Source: Akkermansia muciniphila (lineage in GTDB: Bacteria > Verrucomicrobiota > Verrucomicrobiia > Verrucomicrobiales > Akkermansiaceae). Taken from it: 51,355 nucleotides of DNA. Positions 1 through 8,588 of this stretch are shown piece after piece. The stretch covers positions 1 to 51,355 of the forward strand of contig CAMDAD010000022.1 of NCBI GenBank assembly GCA_945888515.1, in the 5' to 3' direction. Each line of letters starts with the position of its first letter. Position 1 is the first letter of the stretch. A program made the translations under genes and the position numbers. The notes under the pieces are model-generated. The model did not search any database and was not told the DNA's origin. It saw only the letters and a list, made by a program, of their open reading frames with translations.

Positions 1-270
1 GGGCGGGAAATGGCTTCCGGGGCTACCTGCGGATGCCAGACTGATGCTGAGCGGGTAGAAAACCCCCGCCAAACTGCCCTCCGATGCCGCAACCAAACGC
101 CCCGAAATAGGCGCCCTAAAAACCACGCCCATTTTCCTTTTTAGGATAAAATATGGCTGTTCTACTTCCCTAAGATAGAATAAAGATGCACCTATTTTTT
201 TGCTTTAACAGAAAAACACGATTGATCAAAATATACGATACATCGGTTCAACTGCGTTTCTTTTTGCAGA
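1..270. other. Left-edge non-coding stretch
   Basis: No gene could be assigned here. The first ~60 bases are GC-rich and two plus-strand frames stay open from the edge to early stops, so this could be the 3' tail of a gene cut off on the left, but the frame cannot be decided. From about 120 on the DNA is AT-rich. A weak inverted repeat (CCTAAAAA at 115-122, TTTTTAGG at 138-145) could end the leftward Gfo/Idh operon that stops at 271, but its stem is too AT-rich to call a terminator. Confidence 0.4.
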
Positions 271-1701
271 TCAAATCGGCAGAGTAAATCCAGCACGGTA
301 GCTGCCTTTCAGCAGAGGATTCGCTTTGGCAGCGAGGTCACCGATAATGACTTCCTTCTGCGGATCAAAGGACAGAGCCGCGCCCATCGAAATGGGCGTT
401 TTGGCAAGATCGACTTGGTTCGCATCGAGGTGCGCAGCCATGCGCTGAGCGGCTTCACCGAGCAAGGCGTTTTTGTTAGATGAATTCCAAGCAGCAAAGT
501 TTTCCTTTTTGCCCAGAGCCAACGAAATGCCACCTAGGTGGGCCAAAGCCGCTGAGTAGTGACCACTTTCCGCACCACGAATCGGGTCGATTTTTCCTGC
601 ACGAATCGAATCGATCCAGTTCTGATGATGCATCACCGTGCCACTGAACGACTTGATGACTTTTCCCTTATGATCATAGACGCTGCAACGGTTGTTGTGA
701 CCGCCAGAGAGATAACCACCATCATATTCAATCACATTTCCAATATCCTGCCCCTTGTATTTGTCCATGCCACCGCCGTAGTTCATACCAGCTTTGGGAA
801 GTCCGCGCACCTCAAACAAAATCGGCGCTTTGCCTTTGTGCTCGAGCCACAAAAGTTGGGTGTTTGCGGTATCGCCATCGTCTTCATATCCGACTCGTCC
901 ACCTAACGAAACAATCGATTCCGGCAAGTGCGGATCGCCGAGCGCCCACCGGCAAACATCCAACTGATGAGGGCCCTGGTTGCCTAGGTCGCCATTGCCA
1001 TAGGGGCTTTGCCAATGCCAATCGTAGTGAAATTTTGTGCGCTGGACTGGCACCACATCGCGCGGACCGAACCACAGATCAGTGTGAATGGAAGATGGGA
1101 CTTGCATGGGCGCAGCGGACTTGCCGATCGATGGGCGGGGTTTGTAGCAAAAGCCGCGGGCCAATCTCAACTTGCCGATTTGACCTTCCTTAAGCCAGGC
1201 AAATGCCTCCGCCCACGATGTTTCCGATCGACGCTGGAAGCCGTGTTGAATGATGACCTTGTGTTTTTCCGCACCGAGAGCAAGCTGACGACCTTCCCAC
1301 ACATTGTGCGAAACGGGCTTCTCCACATACACATGCTTGCCATGAGCGGCCGCTGTGAGGGCGATCAGCACGTGGGTATGGTTCGGCGTAGCGATGCTGA
1401 CGGCATCGATTTCCTTCGATTCACAGAGCTTGCGATAGTCGGTAAAAGTCTGCACCTGCACGCCCTTTTTCGCCAAGCGCTCTTTGCCTTTGGCCAAAAC
1501 GGATTCATCGCAGTCACAAAGCGCCACGAGACGACATCCCTTGGCCTTGAGCAGGTCATCGATGTGATTGTTGCCGCGGCCATGAAAGCCGATCACCGCA
1601 ACGCGGATGTCTTCGTTCGCACCGATCGCGCGGGCAAGAGGTGACAGAAGGGACCAGGTTCCTGCAAATACGGAAGTTTGAATGAGTTGACGACGTTTCA
1701 T
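271..1701 (-). CDS. Gfo/Idh/MocA family oxidoreductase, Tat-type signal
   Basis: This is an NAD(P)-dependent sugar or cyclitol dehydrogenase of the Gfo/Idh/MocA family, about 476 aa. The N-terminus has a twin-arginine motif (K-R-R-Q-L-I) and a hydrophobic stretch, so export by Tat is likely. The Rossmann motif VAVIGFHGRG lies at residues 34-43, and the family EKP motif (E-K-P-V-S-H) supplies the usual catalytic lysine. The C-terminal part is the alpha/beta dehydrogenase domain. I chose the ATG at 1701 rather than an in-frame start 22 codons upstream, because the longer form would overlap the upstream gene and bury the signal peptide. It starts 22 nt after the stop of the PmoA-like gene and is the last gene of a leftward operon with DUF3500 and PmoA-like genes. 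Exported members with such neighbours are common in Planctomycetes and Verrucomicrobia; the exact substrate cannot be read from sequence. Confidence 0.9.
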   Translation of the reverse strand: MKRRQLIQTSVFAGTWSLLSPLARAIGANEDIRVAVIGFHGRGNNHIDDLLKAKGCRLVALCDCDESVLAKGKERLAKKGVQVQTFTDYRKLCESKEIDAVSIATPNHTHVLIALTAAAHGKHVYVEKPVSHNVWEGRQLALGAEKHKVIIQHGFQRRSETSWAEAFAWLKEGQIGKLRLARGFCYKPRPSIGKSAAPMQVPSSIHTDLWFGPRDVVPVQRTKFHYDWHWQSPYGNGDLGNQGPHQLDVCRWALGDPHLPESIVSLGGRVGYEDDGDTANTQLLWLEHKGKAPILFEVRGLPKAGMNYGGGMDKYKGQDIGNVIEYDGGYLSGGHNNRCSVYDHKGKVIKSFSGTVMHHQNWIDSIRAGKIDPIRGAESGHYSAALAHLGGISLALGKKENFAAWNSSNKNALLGEAAQRMAAHLDANQVDLAKTPISMGAALSFDPQKEVIIGDLAAKANPLLKGSYRAGFTLPI

Positions 1702-1723
1702 AAATGTATGGATTTTGTTAGAA

Positions 1724-2650
1724 TTAAGGAGCAAAAGCTTTCCACCAACCCTCGATGCGCTTTTCATTCAGGGCACCACGATGCAGCACGAGACGATAGC
1801 GGAAAGTCATCGACTGCTGGTCTTTGAGTGTATGGTTGCCGAGGGTTTTGTCTTTTTTCGCCTCGAAGTCATGAATGCCAAAGGGGTTCGCGGCGAGTAG
1901 TCCGTAGTCGCGCGCGTGCCACCACGTCTCATGGCGCAGGTTTTGCGGGTGATCCATCATCGTGATGACCGCAGGCTTGCCTTGATCGTCTGGTCCGTAA
2001 AAAACGACATAAGCGGATTTCTTACCCCAACAATCGGCATTTTTTCGCCCATGATTGTCAAGAATGGCCCCTTGCGCGGTTGGACCTTTCAAGCGCAATG
2101 TGCGATCCACACGAAACGCGCAAAATCCCTCCTTGGTATCGCCGAACACCACATCACCCGCTACAGCCTTGAGCGTAGATGTCAGATCGATCACACGTGT
2201 CGATTCATCGAGATCCTCAATGGCATAGTGGCGCGATTCCTCTAAAATAGTTTTTTTATCCCCCTGCCAAGCTAACTTTACCGAAAACGATGCCTTGTTG
2301 CCCTCTGCTTTTACAGTTCCAGTGGATTGATGCACGATACGGGCATCCTTAGTCCCCGTCCACGCCCAGAAGTCATAGCCATTGACCGCGCCATGCGATA
2401 ACCAAAAAGACCGGTGATGCGGGTGATCGGTCTCTTCCCCTTTTGCGTCATCCTCCATCGGCCAGTGACGACTGAGATTTGTCCCGGCCGGGGAAGAAAT
2501 CGGATAAAGATACGGCACCTTTGAATCCGTGCGATACTGCGTCACCAATTCGCCTTTGCTGCGAATGGTCACGGATGCGTCATCGGACTGGATGGAAAAC
2601 TGCGCCGAAGCGACGGCGAGAGAGCATGTGAAAAGAAGAAGCGTGCGCAT
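1724..2650 (-). CDS. PmoA-like (DUF6807) secreted protein
   Basis: A 308-aa protein with a cleavable signal peptide (hydrophobic residues 3-15 ending in A-S-A-Q). The family is annotated PmoA-like/DUF6807 although it is unrelated in function to methane monooxygenase. Its hallmark motifs are visible: P-Y-L-Y-P-I, R-H-W-P-M, D-H-P-H-H-R-S-F-W and H-G-x-V-N-G near the N-terminus, and M-D-H-P-Q-N plus H-A-R-D-Y-G-L in the C-terminal half. The biochemical role is not established; these proteins recur next to Gfo/Idh oxidoreductases and sugar-acting genes, as here. It lies between a DUF3500 gene (51 nt upstream) and the Gfo/Idh gene (22 nt downstream), so a shared role in periplasmic carbohydrate breakdown is an inference from context. 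Confidence 0.85.
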   Translation of the reverse strand: MRTLLLFTCSLAVASAQFSIQSDDASVTIRSKGELVTQYRTDSKVPYLYPISSPAGTNLSRHWPMEDDAKGEETDHPHHRSFWLSHGAVNGYDFWAWTGTKDARIVHQSTGTVKAEGNKASFSVKLAWQGDKKTILEESRHYAIEDLDESTRVIDLTSTLKAVAGDVVFGDTKEGFCAFRVDRTLRLKGPTAQGAILDNHGRKNADCWGKKSAYVVFYGPDDQGKPAVITMMDHPQNLRHETWWHARDYGLLAANPFGIHDFEAKKDKTLGNHTLKDQQSMTFRYRLVLHRGALNEKRIEGWWKAFAP

Positions 2651-2701
2651 GGGATGATCAGTGAGATAACTACGATACGAAAACCGGATTCCGACGCCAG
2701 T

Positions 2702-3715
2702 TCAATGATTGTCATTCTTGTAATGCTCGCCCAGCGAGTCACGACCGAAATCATCCTTGTGATCGCGCCACACGGTATGAATGTGATTGGCATTGTTCTG
2801 GCTGTTGGCCGCTTCGATGAGAACTTCCGGAGTTTGCACGCGGAAGTAGTATGCCTTGCCGACTTCAAGCGAACCAGCCCATCCAAAGCGGATATCCTTA
2901 GCTGCCACTGCTTTGATCGATTTGATTTCCTTTTCGGCGATTTCCGCGCGATGGCGATTCGCAAACTCCGCGATCAGGGATTGGAGTAATTTCTGTTGCT
3001 CCTCGGTGAAGCCTTCCGCCGTTACGCCGACCGGTGACAACTGCTCCGCCACGCGTTTTTCTCCGGTTAATATATCGCCGGGCGCCTGATCGGAGTAGAG
3101 AACGGCTTTGCCGGCTTGCTGCAGAGAAACAGCCAGTGCGCGTGCGAGATCCTCTTCTTTGCCCAGTATGTGTGTTCCCTTCAGTCTTCCCTCGCCCACC
3201 TTGGCCGGGCTGGCTCCCATGAAGGTAGGGGTGGCGATGACGTGAGCACCATCGATGATCGTCACATTGACCGCGAGGTGGTGGCCTTCGTAGCGATAGC
3301 CCCACGTGGCTTTGTCCGCCGGCTTGCCGAAGATGGATGTAAAATAGGCTTTATGGTTTCTCCGGATCGGATTGTTCTCCATCTCGCCTAACAATTTTTC
3401 GAGATCCTCGATGGTGTTCGCCTTCAGCATCCCTTGCTCGCTGAGGACCGTGGCGAGGAGTTTTTTGGCAAGCTTCTGCTGCGCGGCATCGAGCATTTCC
3501 AAGGGAACTCCTCTGCGCGCCTGCGGGGTGAATTTCCAATTTTCGCGCTCCTGATCGGCAAAAGCAAACTCCGCCTTGCCTTTCAATTCCGGCGATAAGC
3601 TGCCTAGAAACGCCTGCGCCGCTGTGGTGATATCAGCTATGGCTTTCTGTTGTGATTCATCGGCACTCACCAATGAGCCGACACAGCATAACGATAAGAG
3701 GAGTTTTTTCATCAC
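2702..3715 (-). CDS. DUF3500 domain secreted protein
   Basis: A 337-aa protein with a signal peptide (M-M-K-K then a hydrophobic core, cleavage near V-S-A-D). It matches DUF3500 through A-F-A-D-Q-E-R-x-N-W near the N-terminus, W-G-Y-R-Y-E-G-H-H-L in the middle and a C-terminal N-H-I-H-T-V-W-R-D followed by D-D-F-G. The family has no assigned reaction; the His- and Asp-rich conserved motifs would suit a metal site, which is inference. It starts 26 nt after tmk and precedes the PmoA-like and Gfo/Idh genes on the same strand, so it is probably co-transcribed. The first two codons are both Met; either may be the start. Confidence 0.85.
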   Translation of the reverse strand: MMKKLLLSLCCVGSLVSADESQQKAIADITTAAQAFLGSLSPELKGKAEFAFADQERENWKFTPQARRGVPLEMLDAAQQKLAKKLLATVLSEQGMLKANTIEDLEKLLGEMENNPIRRNHKAYFTSIFGKPADKATWGYRYEGHHLAVNVTIIDGAHVIATPTFMGASPAKVGEGRLKGTHILGKEEDLARALAVSLQQAGKAVLYSDQAPGDILTGEKRVAEQLSPVGVTAEGFTEEQQKLLQSLIAEFANRHRAEIAEKEIKSIKAVAAKDIRFGWAGSLEVGKAYYFRVQTPEVLIEAANSQNNANHIHTVWRDHKDDFGRDSLGEHYKNDNH

Positions 3716-3741
3716 CGCCTGATACGCGATGCGTTGGCAGA

Positions 3742-4350
3742 TTATTTCGATTCTTCCAAAAAATCGACGATTTGATGTGCGATCTCATCCATACTTCCCT
3801 CCGCAGAGATCACACGGGCAAAAGGCTCATCGCGCAAACTCAGAAAAATTTCACGACAGCGTTGCAGGGCATCGCGGCGCTCGAAATGATTCGCTGTATC
3901 CCCACGGTGACCAATGCGTTGCAAGGCCGTATCAATCTTCACATCTAGAATGAACAGCCAATCCGGCACGGGGGCGAATTCCTCGTTGCGACGACGAATT
4001 TCCTGCGGATCAAAACCGCGCGCACCTTGATAGGCCATCGTAGAAAAATAATAGCGATCGAGGATAACGACCTTCCCCTCAGCGAGTGAGGGCTTGATCA
4101 ACTGCTCGACATGCTCGCGGCGGTCGAGCAAGAAATACTCCAATTCTTCTTGCGGCTCCAGCCGCCCAGTCGATGCCGAATCACGCAATTTTTTCCCCCA
4201 TGGACCATCGGTAGGCTCGCGACTGAGCACCACCTCACGTCCCAAGGAAGAAAAATAACTGGCGAGGCGTTTCGCATGGCTCGATTTCCCCGTGCCATCG
4301 ATTCCTTCCAGCACAATGAACAAACCTTGCGTTTCTAATTGAATGGCCAT
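3742..4350 (-). CDS. tmk: Thymidylate kinase
   Basis: dTMP kinase, converting dTMP to dTDP with ATP for DNA precursor synthesis in the cytoplasm. The P-loop G-I-D-G-T-G-K-S-S lies near the N-terminus, followed by the family pattern S-R-E-P-T-D-G-P (the DR[E/x]P motif region), D-R-Y-Y-F-S-T-M-A-Y-Q-G and a lid segment rich in Arg (F-E-R-R). At about 202 aa from the ATG at 4350 it has normal family length; the frame stays open to 4398, giving up to 16 extra residues, but those do not resemble the family. Its 3' end is only 26 nt from the DUF3500 gene, so an essential nucleotide kinase heads what otherwise looks like a sugar-related operon. Confidence 0.92.
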   Translation of the reverse strand: MAIQLETQGLFIVLEGIDGTGKSSHAKRLASYFSSLGREVVLSREPTDGPWGKKLRDSASTGRLEPQEELEYFLLDRREHVEQLIKPSLAEGKVVILDRYYFSTMAYQGARGFDPQEIRRRNEEFAPVPDWLFILDVKIDTALQRIGHRGDTANHFERRDALQRCREIFLSLRDEPFARVISAEGSMDEIAHQIVDFLEESK

Positions 4351-4594
4351 AGCGATACGATGCATGTCTGCTTGTGTGAAAAGCGACAAAAACCTCACAG
4401 CTGAGGTGTTTTTCTTTCATGCAGCAGCAGACCCAGCCTGCGTTGCCAGCACAAAAAATTCAAGAAAGGAATGCTTCCGTCAGTAAAATCGTAACTCAAC
4501 CCACAAATCTAACTGAAACCAAATAAAAGCAATTACCTCAATGAGACACCTTTCACCATGTTGCAGAAAAATATTTTCTCAGTCCCACATTTTT

Positions 4595-5155
4595 TCAATG
4601 ATTCGATTTATTATCGTAATGTAATTCTGAGTATGTATTAAATTTCTCTCTCTGCATGAGAACGGAAATTGCATTGGCGCGCGCGCTTCGTTGACGAGAA
4701 AGATTACCATTCTTCCTTTTTACATCATCCAGATCTGGCAGCTTCTCTCTGATCGCTCTCAAATACGGCTCATACTTTGTTTCCTCCAATGCAGAAAACA
4801 CACTGTCATGATCAAGATCATCCCAAACGAGCCCTATGACTACTTGATTCTTGCGAAAAATCAGCCAGTCCATGGCGTCTTGAAACTCAATGTCAGCAGC
4901 CATATCATCGATCACACCGCGACGCACGACCTCAAGCATTACTGGCTCCACCGCAGGGTCATCCCATTCTGCTAGTGTTCCAAGAATATCTTGCGCATCA
5001 TATTGGAAGCCATCGGTGAAAAGTTGATCCGCTTGGGCCAAGCTCATGGAATCCATTAGAAATGAAAATATCATCAGAAGCATTTTATCCAGCCTCAATT
5101 TTATCAGAGGTTTCGGCGCAAACGAAAAATCATTGAGCAGATCAATCACCAGCAT
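4595..5155 (-). CDS. Hypothetical exported protein
   Basis: I do not recognise this 186-aa protein. A second Met about 24 codons in begins a hydrophobic segment ending in S-L-A-Q-A-D, which reads like a signal peptide, so the true start may be near 5083 with export from the cell. The rest is acidic (many D and E) and predicted helical, with a basic stretch near the C-terminus (K-R-K-N-G-N-L-S-R-Q-R-S). The gene is more AT-rich than its neighbours. About 245 nt separate it from tmk and about 90 nt from the divergent ptsI. It could be a lineage-specific protein; no function is suggested. Confidence 0.55.
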   Translation of the reverse strand: MLVIDLLNDFSFAPKPLIKLRLDKMLLMIFSFLMDSMSLAQADQLFTDGFQYDAQDILGTLAEWDDPAVEPVMLEVVRRGVIDDMAADIEFQDAMDWLIFRKNQVVIGLVWDDLDHDSVFSALEETKYEPYLRAIREKLPDLDDVKRKNGNLSRQRSARANAISVLMQREKFNTYSELHYDNKSNH

Positions 5156-5241
5156 GTCTCAGCGAAAAAGAAGCGCCACCAGGCTGTGACGGGAATCTCA
5201 CTTGACAGTCAAAGCCTCGTGCGGACAGACTGCTCTACACA

Positions 5242-7011
5242 ATGCCTAGCGCTACACCCGTCGAGACGATCATCCAAGGGATTCCTGTTTCCCCGGGGAT
5301 CGCCATCGCTCCGATCCATGTGACCGCGCGCGGGTTTTCTGCTCCGGAGGTCTATGAAGTCGCGGAGGCCAATCTAGCGAATGAGCACAAGCGCTTCGAG
5401 GATGCCATCCACCGCGCCAAGGAGGAACTGGCGGAAATTCAGCAGCGCCTCGCCGAACTTTCGTCGGAGGAAGAGTCGCGCATTTTCGAAGCTCACATTA
5501 TGGTGCTGGAAGACCAGGCCTTGCTGAAACGCGTGCATCATGCCATCGACGAGCGCCAGCAAAATGCCGAATACGCCTTTTATGCGGTGATGCAGAATTT
5601 TCTCGAGGCCATGCGCCGCATTCCTGATCCGTATCTGCGCGAACGCACGGCAGACATCGAGGATGTCTGCGAGCGGGTCTTGAATTCGTTCGACTCGGTG
5701 CACGCCCGCAAAAACATCCGGCCCGATGATCGCCACATCCTCATCGCCTACGACCTGAACCCCTCCGATACCGCGACCATGGATCGCAGTCTGGTGCTCG
5801 GGTTCGCCACGGAAATGGGCAGCGTGAATTCGCACACCGCCATCATCGCCCGCTCGCTAGGCATTCCCGCAGTCGTCGGCCTAGAAGAAGCGGTGATCGA
5901 TATCACCGCGCTCACCCACGCGATTCTCGATGGCTACACCGGCAAGCTCATCCTCCACCCCACCGAGGCCACGCTGAATACGTATCGGATGATCGAGCAG
6001 AAAAAGATGAAGGCGCGCACGGCGCTTGATTCCCTGCGCGATGCTGAGTCCGTCACTCGCGATGGCCGCGCCATCACACTCTCGGCAAACATCGGCCTGT
6101 TAGAGGAACTGCCTGCTGTCAAAAACTCCGGTGCCACCGGCATCGGACTCTACCGCACCGAGTTCCTCTTGCTCAATGAAGAGCAGGACGCCATGCCCGG
6201 AGAAACTGAGCAAACCGAGGCATATAGTCACATCGCCAAAGCCGTATCGCCGAACTTGGTGATCATCCGCACCCTCGATGCCGGCGGTGACAAACTCCCC
6301 GCTGAGCCCCTCAGCGAACCCGAGCCCAATCCCTTCCTCGGCTGGCGCGGCATCCGCGTTTCGTTAGATCGCCCGGAAATTTTCAAACCTCAACTCCGCG
6401 CCGCCCTGCGCGCCTCCGCTCATGGAAAAGTCGCCTTGATGTTTCCACTGGTCTCTGGTCTATCAGAAGTCATCACCGCGAAAAAAATTCTGCGCGAGTG
6501 CATGGACGAGCTTGATCGGGAAAACATTCCGTTTGATGCCAATATCCAGACGGGTGCCATGATCGAGATCCCCTCCGCCGCCATCATTGCGGATGTTCTC
6601 GCGAAAGAAGTGGATTTTTTCTCCATCGGCACCAATGACCTGATCCAGTATACGCTCGCTGTTGACCGCGTGAACCCCTACGTTGCAGATCTCTATCGCC
6701 CCACCCATCCCGCAGTGATCCGCCTGATCCATCGCACCATCCAGGCCGGAGCGAAGGAAGGCATCTGGACCGGCATCTGTGGTGAAATGGCAGGCGACAT
6801 CAGCCTCACGCCCTTGCTAATCGGGCTCGGCGTCGAGGAGCTTTCCGTGGGCCCGCATCAGGTCCCCAGCATACGCAAGGCCATCCGCTCGCTATCGCAT
6901 GCGCAGTGCTCAGTCATGGCAGACGATGCCCTCAAGGCGACTTACAGCGCCGACATCCTACGCCTCACCAAGGATATGGCGAAACATCACTACGCTGATC
7001 TTTTCGAATAA
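5242..7011 (+). CDS. ptsI: PEP-protein phosphotransferase (enzyme I)
   Basis: Enzyme I of the phosphotransferase system: it takes phosphate from phosphoenolpyruvate and passes it to HPr in the cytoplasm. At 589 aa it is full length. The swivelling domain holds the phospho-histidine in G-S-V-N-S-H-T-A (His198). The PEP-binding barrel shows G-I-G-L-Y-R-T-E-F-L, G-A-M-I-E-I-P-S-A-A, F-F-S-I-G-T-N-D-L-I-Q-Y and G-I-C-G-E-M-A-G-D. No HPr or sugar-specific EII gene is in the window, so this may serve a regulatory or incomplete PTS, as in many bacteria of this group (inference). It is divergent from the hypothetical at 4595-5155; a TTGACA hexamer lies at 5202-5207 but no good -10 is correctly spaced. 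The following protease gene begins 22 nt downstream. Confidence 0.95.
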   Translation: MPSATPVETIIQGIPVSPGIAIAPIHVTARGFSAPEVYEVAEANLANEHKRFEDAIHRAKEELAEIQQRLAELSSEEESRIFEAHIMVLEDQALLKRVHHAIDERQQNAEYAFYAVMQNFLEAMRRIPDPYLRERTADIEDVCERVLNSFDSVHARKNIRPDDRHILIAYDLNPSDTATMDRSLVLGFATEMGSVNSHTAIIARSLGIPAVVGLEEAVIDITALTHAILDGYTGKLILHPTEATLNTYRMIEQKKMKARTALDSLRDAESVTRDGRAITLSANIGLLEELPAVKNSGATGIGLYRTEFLLLNEEQDAMPGETEQTEAYSHIAKAVSPNLVIIRTLDAGGDKLPAEPLSEPEPNPFLGWRGIRVSLDRPEIFKPQLRAALRASAHGKVALMFPLVSGLSEVITAKKILRECMDELDRENIPFDANIQTGAMIEIPSAAIIADVLAKEVDFFSIGTNDLIQYTLAVDRVNPYVADLYRPTHPAVIRLIHRTIQAGAKEGIWTGICGEMAGDISLTPLLIGLGVEELSVGPHQVPSIRKAIRSLSHAQCSVMADDALKATYSADILRLTKDMAKHHYADLFE

Positions 7012-7033
7012 AGCCCAACCCACTCCCCGCACT

Positions 7034-8257
7034 ATGAAATGGCTGATTCCCTTCGTCTTGCCTTGCCTCTTAATCGCGCAGGAGCCAACCGCTGCCAAAC
7101 CACCTGACTCAGAAGAAGCGGCCTACCCTGCGATCGAACGACTGATTCAAGTCATGGAAAGCATCCGGGCGCGTCATCCAGACGTGGACAAACTCACCTA
7201 CGATCGACTCGTCAATCACGCGCTGGAAGGCATGCTTTCTTCGATCGATCCCCACTCCTCCTACATCCATCCGGAAATGGCGGCAGCGATGAAAAGCCTC
7301 GGCGAGGTCGATCCCTTCATCGCCTCGCTCGGTCTAACCGTCGGCCTGCGCGACGGTGGCCCTTACATTTCCGCCCTCACCGCCCACGGCCCCGCTGCGA
7401 ACGGCAAAGCAGAAATCAACGCACAAATCCAGCAAATCGACGGTAAGGATGCCTCGCAACTCACCCTGCCCGATCTGGTAAAAAACCTACAAAAAGCGGC
7501 TGGCGAAATGACCAAACTGCTGATCAAATCACCCTCGGAGCCCAAGCCCTTCGAGGTAGTCCTGACCCACATCCGTGTGGAAGAAAAGGCCCTCACCCAT
7601 GCCGAACCACTCGCAGGAAACCCCACCATCGCCTACCTGCGGCTCGCGCAGTTTTCCAGCACTTGCCATAAGGAAATCGAGACTGCGCTCGATGATTTGG
7701 AAGACCAAGGAGCGAAATCTCTCATCCTCGACCTGCGCGGCAATGGCGGTGGCGACCTACAATCGACCGTAGAACTACTTGGCTTATTTGTCCCGCCGAA
7801 GTCCACGGTAGTCACCATTCACACCCGCGATCCCAAAGACTGGGAAACTCTCACCACTCCCGAGCCAAAACGCAGCGAGCGAGACTACCCCATCGTAGTG
7901 CTCATCGATCGCATGTCGGCCTCCGCCTCCGAGCTCACCGCCGGCTGCCTGCAAGACCTCAAACGCGCGACCATCATCGGCGAGACCTCCTACGGTAAAG
8001 GTTCCGTGCAAAATATCATCCCGATGAACAACGGCACCGCGCTGCGTCTCACCATCGCGACCTATCACACACCATCTGGCCGCACGCCCCACGGAGTCGG
8101 AATCACGCCCGATATCGCCCTCAACTTCAGCGAGGCCGACCGCAACAATTTTCCTCTCAGCCTAGTCAAAAAAACTTTATCCCCGGAGCAACAAAAACAG
8201 CTCGAGTCCTGGTCGGACCCTTGCCTGAAAGAAGCGGTGAAGGTGTTGGCAAAATGA
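7034..8257 (+). CDS. S41 family C-terminal processing peptidase
   Basis: A 407-aa tail-specific protease of the CtpA/Prc family acting in the periplasm. The start at 7034 gives a signal peptide (M-K-W-L-I-P then a hydrophobic core ending in I-A-Q-E). An N-terminal helical part contains S-S-I-D-P-H-S-S-Y, typical of the family. A degenerate PDZ domain follows around residues 95-190, and then the S41 catalytic core, with the Ser-Lys dyad at Ser297 (in S-A-S-A-S-E) and Lys322 (in S-Y-G-K-G-S-V-Q), 25 residues apart as in Prc. The frame is open further upstream into ptsI, but that start would lack the signal peptide. It follows ptsI by 22 nt and may be co-transcribed. Confidence 0.9.
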   Translation: MKWLIPFVLPCLLIAQEPTAAKPPDSEEAAYPAIERLIQVMESIRARHPDVDKLTYDRLVNHALEGMLSSIDPHSSYIHPEMAAAMKSLGEVDPFIASLGLTVGLRDGGPYISALTAHGPAANGKAEINAQIQQIDGKDASQLTLPDLVKNLQKAAGEMTKLLIKSPSEPKPFEVVLTHIRVEEKALTHAEPLAGNPTIAYLRLAQFSSTCHKEIETALDDLEDQGAKSLILDLRGNGGGDLQSTVELLGLFVPPKSTVVTIHTRDPKDWETLTTPEPKRSERDYPIVVLIDRMSASASELTAGCLQDLKRATIIGETSYGKGSVQNIIPMNNGTALRLTIATYHTPSGRTPHGVGITPDIALNFSEADRNNFPLSLVKKTLSPEQQKQLESWSDPCLKEAVKVLAK

Positions 8258-8588
8258 GGAGCGTCTCGTGATACGCATTGGGGAGCATATGCGCCATCGC
8301 CTGATGTCCCCAGCTCTCCCGCCTAAAACTGGGCTGGATGATCTCTCACGCTCATGGCTCTATCCTTTGCGATCAAAAAAAGCCAGCGACGTTCGCAACG
8401 TTGTTCCTGGAATTCGCAGCGGTAAAATAGCCACACGAGCTGTTTCTAACTGAATGGTTTACAGTTTGGCAGTTGATTTCATCTCTAGCGACCAAACGGA
8501 GAACTAGGGCATGGTATTCCGATAGATGCGCCGATAAAAAAATGACAGTGCCTCACAGCACTGCCATAGAAAAATATTTTCCGTTAGA
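8258..8588. other. Intergenic region between convergent genes
   Basis: This 331-nt gap lies between the rightward S41 protease and the leftward FKBP gene. The only clear element is a leftward terminator hairpin at 8536-8565. A plus-strand frame of 61 codons at 8268-8453 has no recognisable motif and biased-free codon use, so I do not call it. Confidence 0.5.
8536..8565 (-). terminator. Rho-independent terminator of the FKBP-DUF1080 operon
   Basis: Read leftward, an 8-bp stem (GGCAGTGC with GCACTGTC, one G-T wobble) encloses a 6-nt loop and is followed by A and a run of seven T. It lies 23 nt beyond the stop of the FKBP gene, so it should end that operon. Confidence 0.75.
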
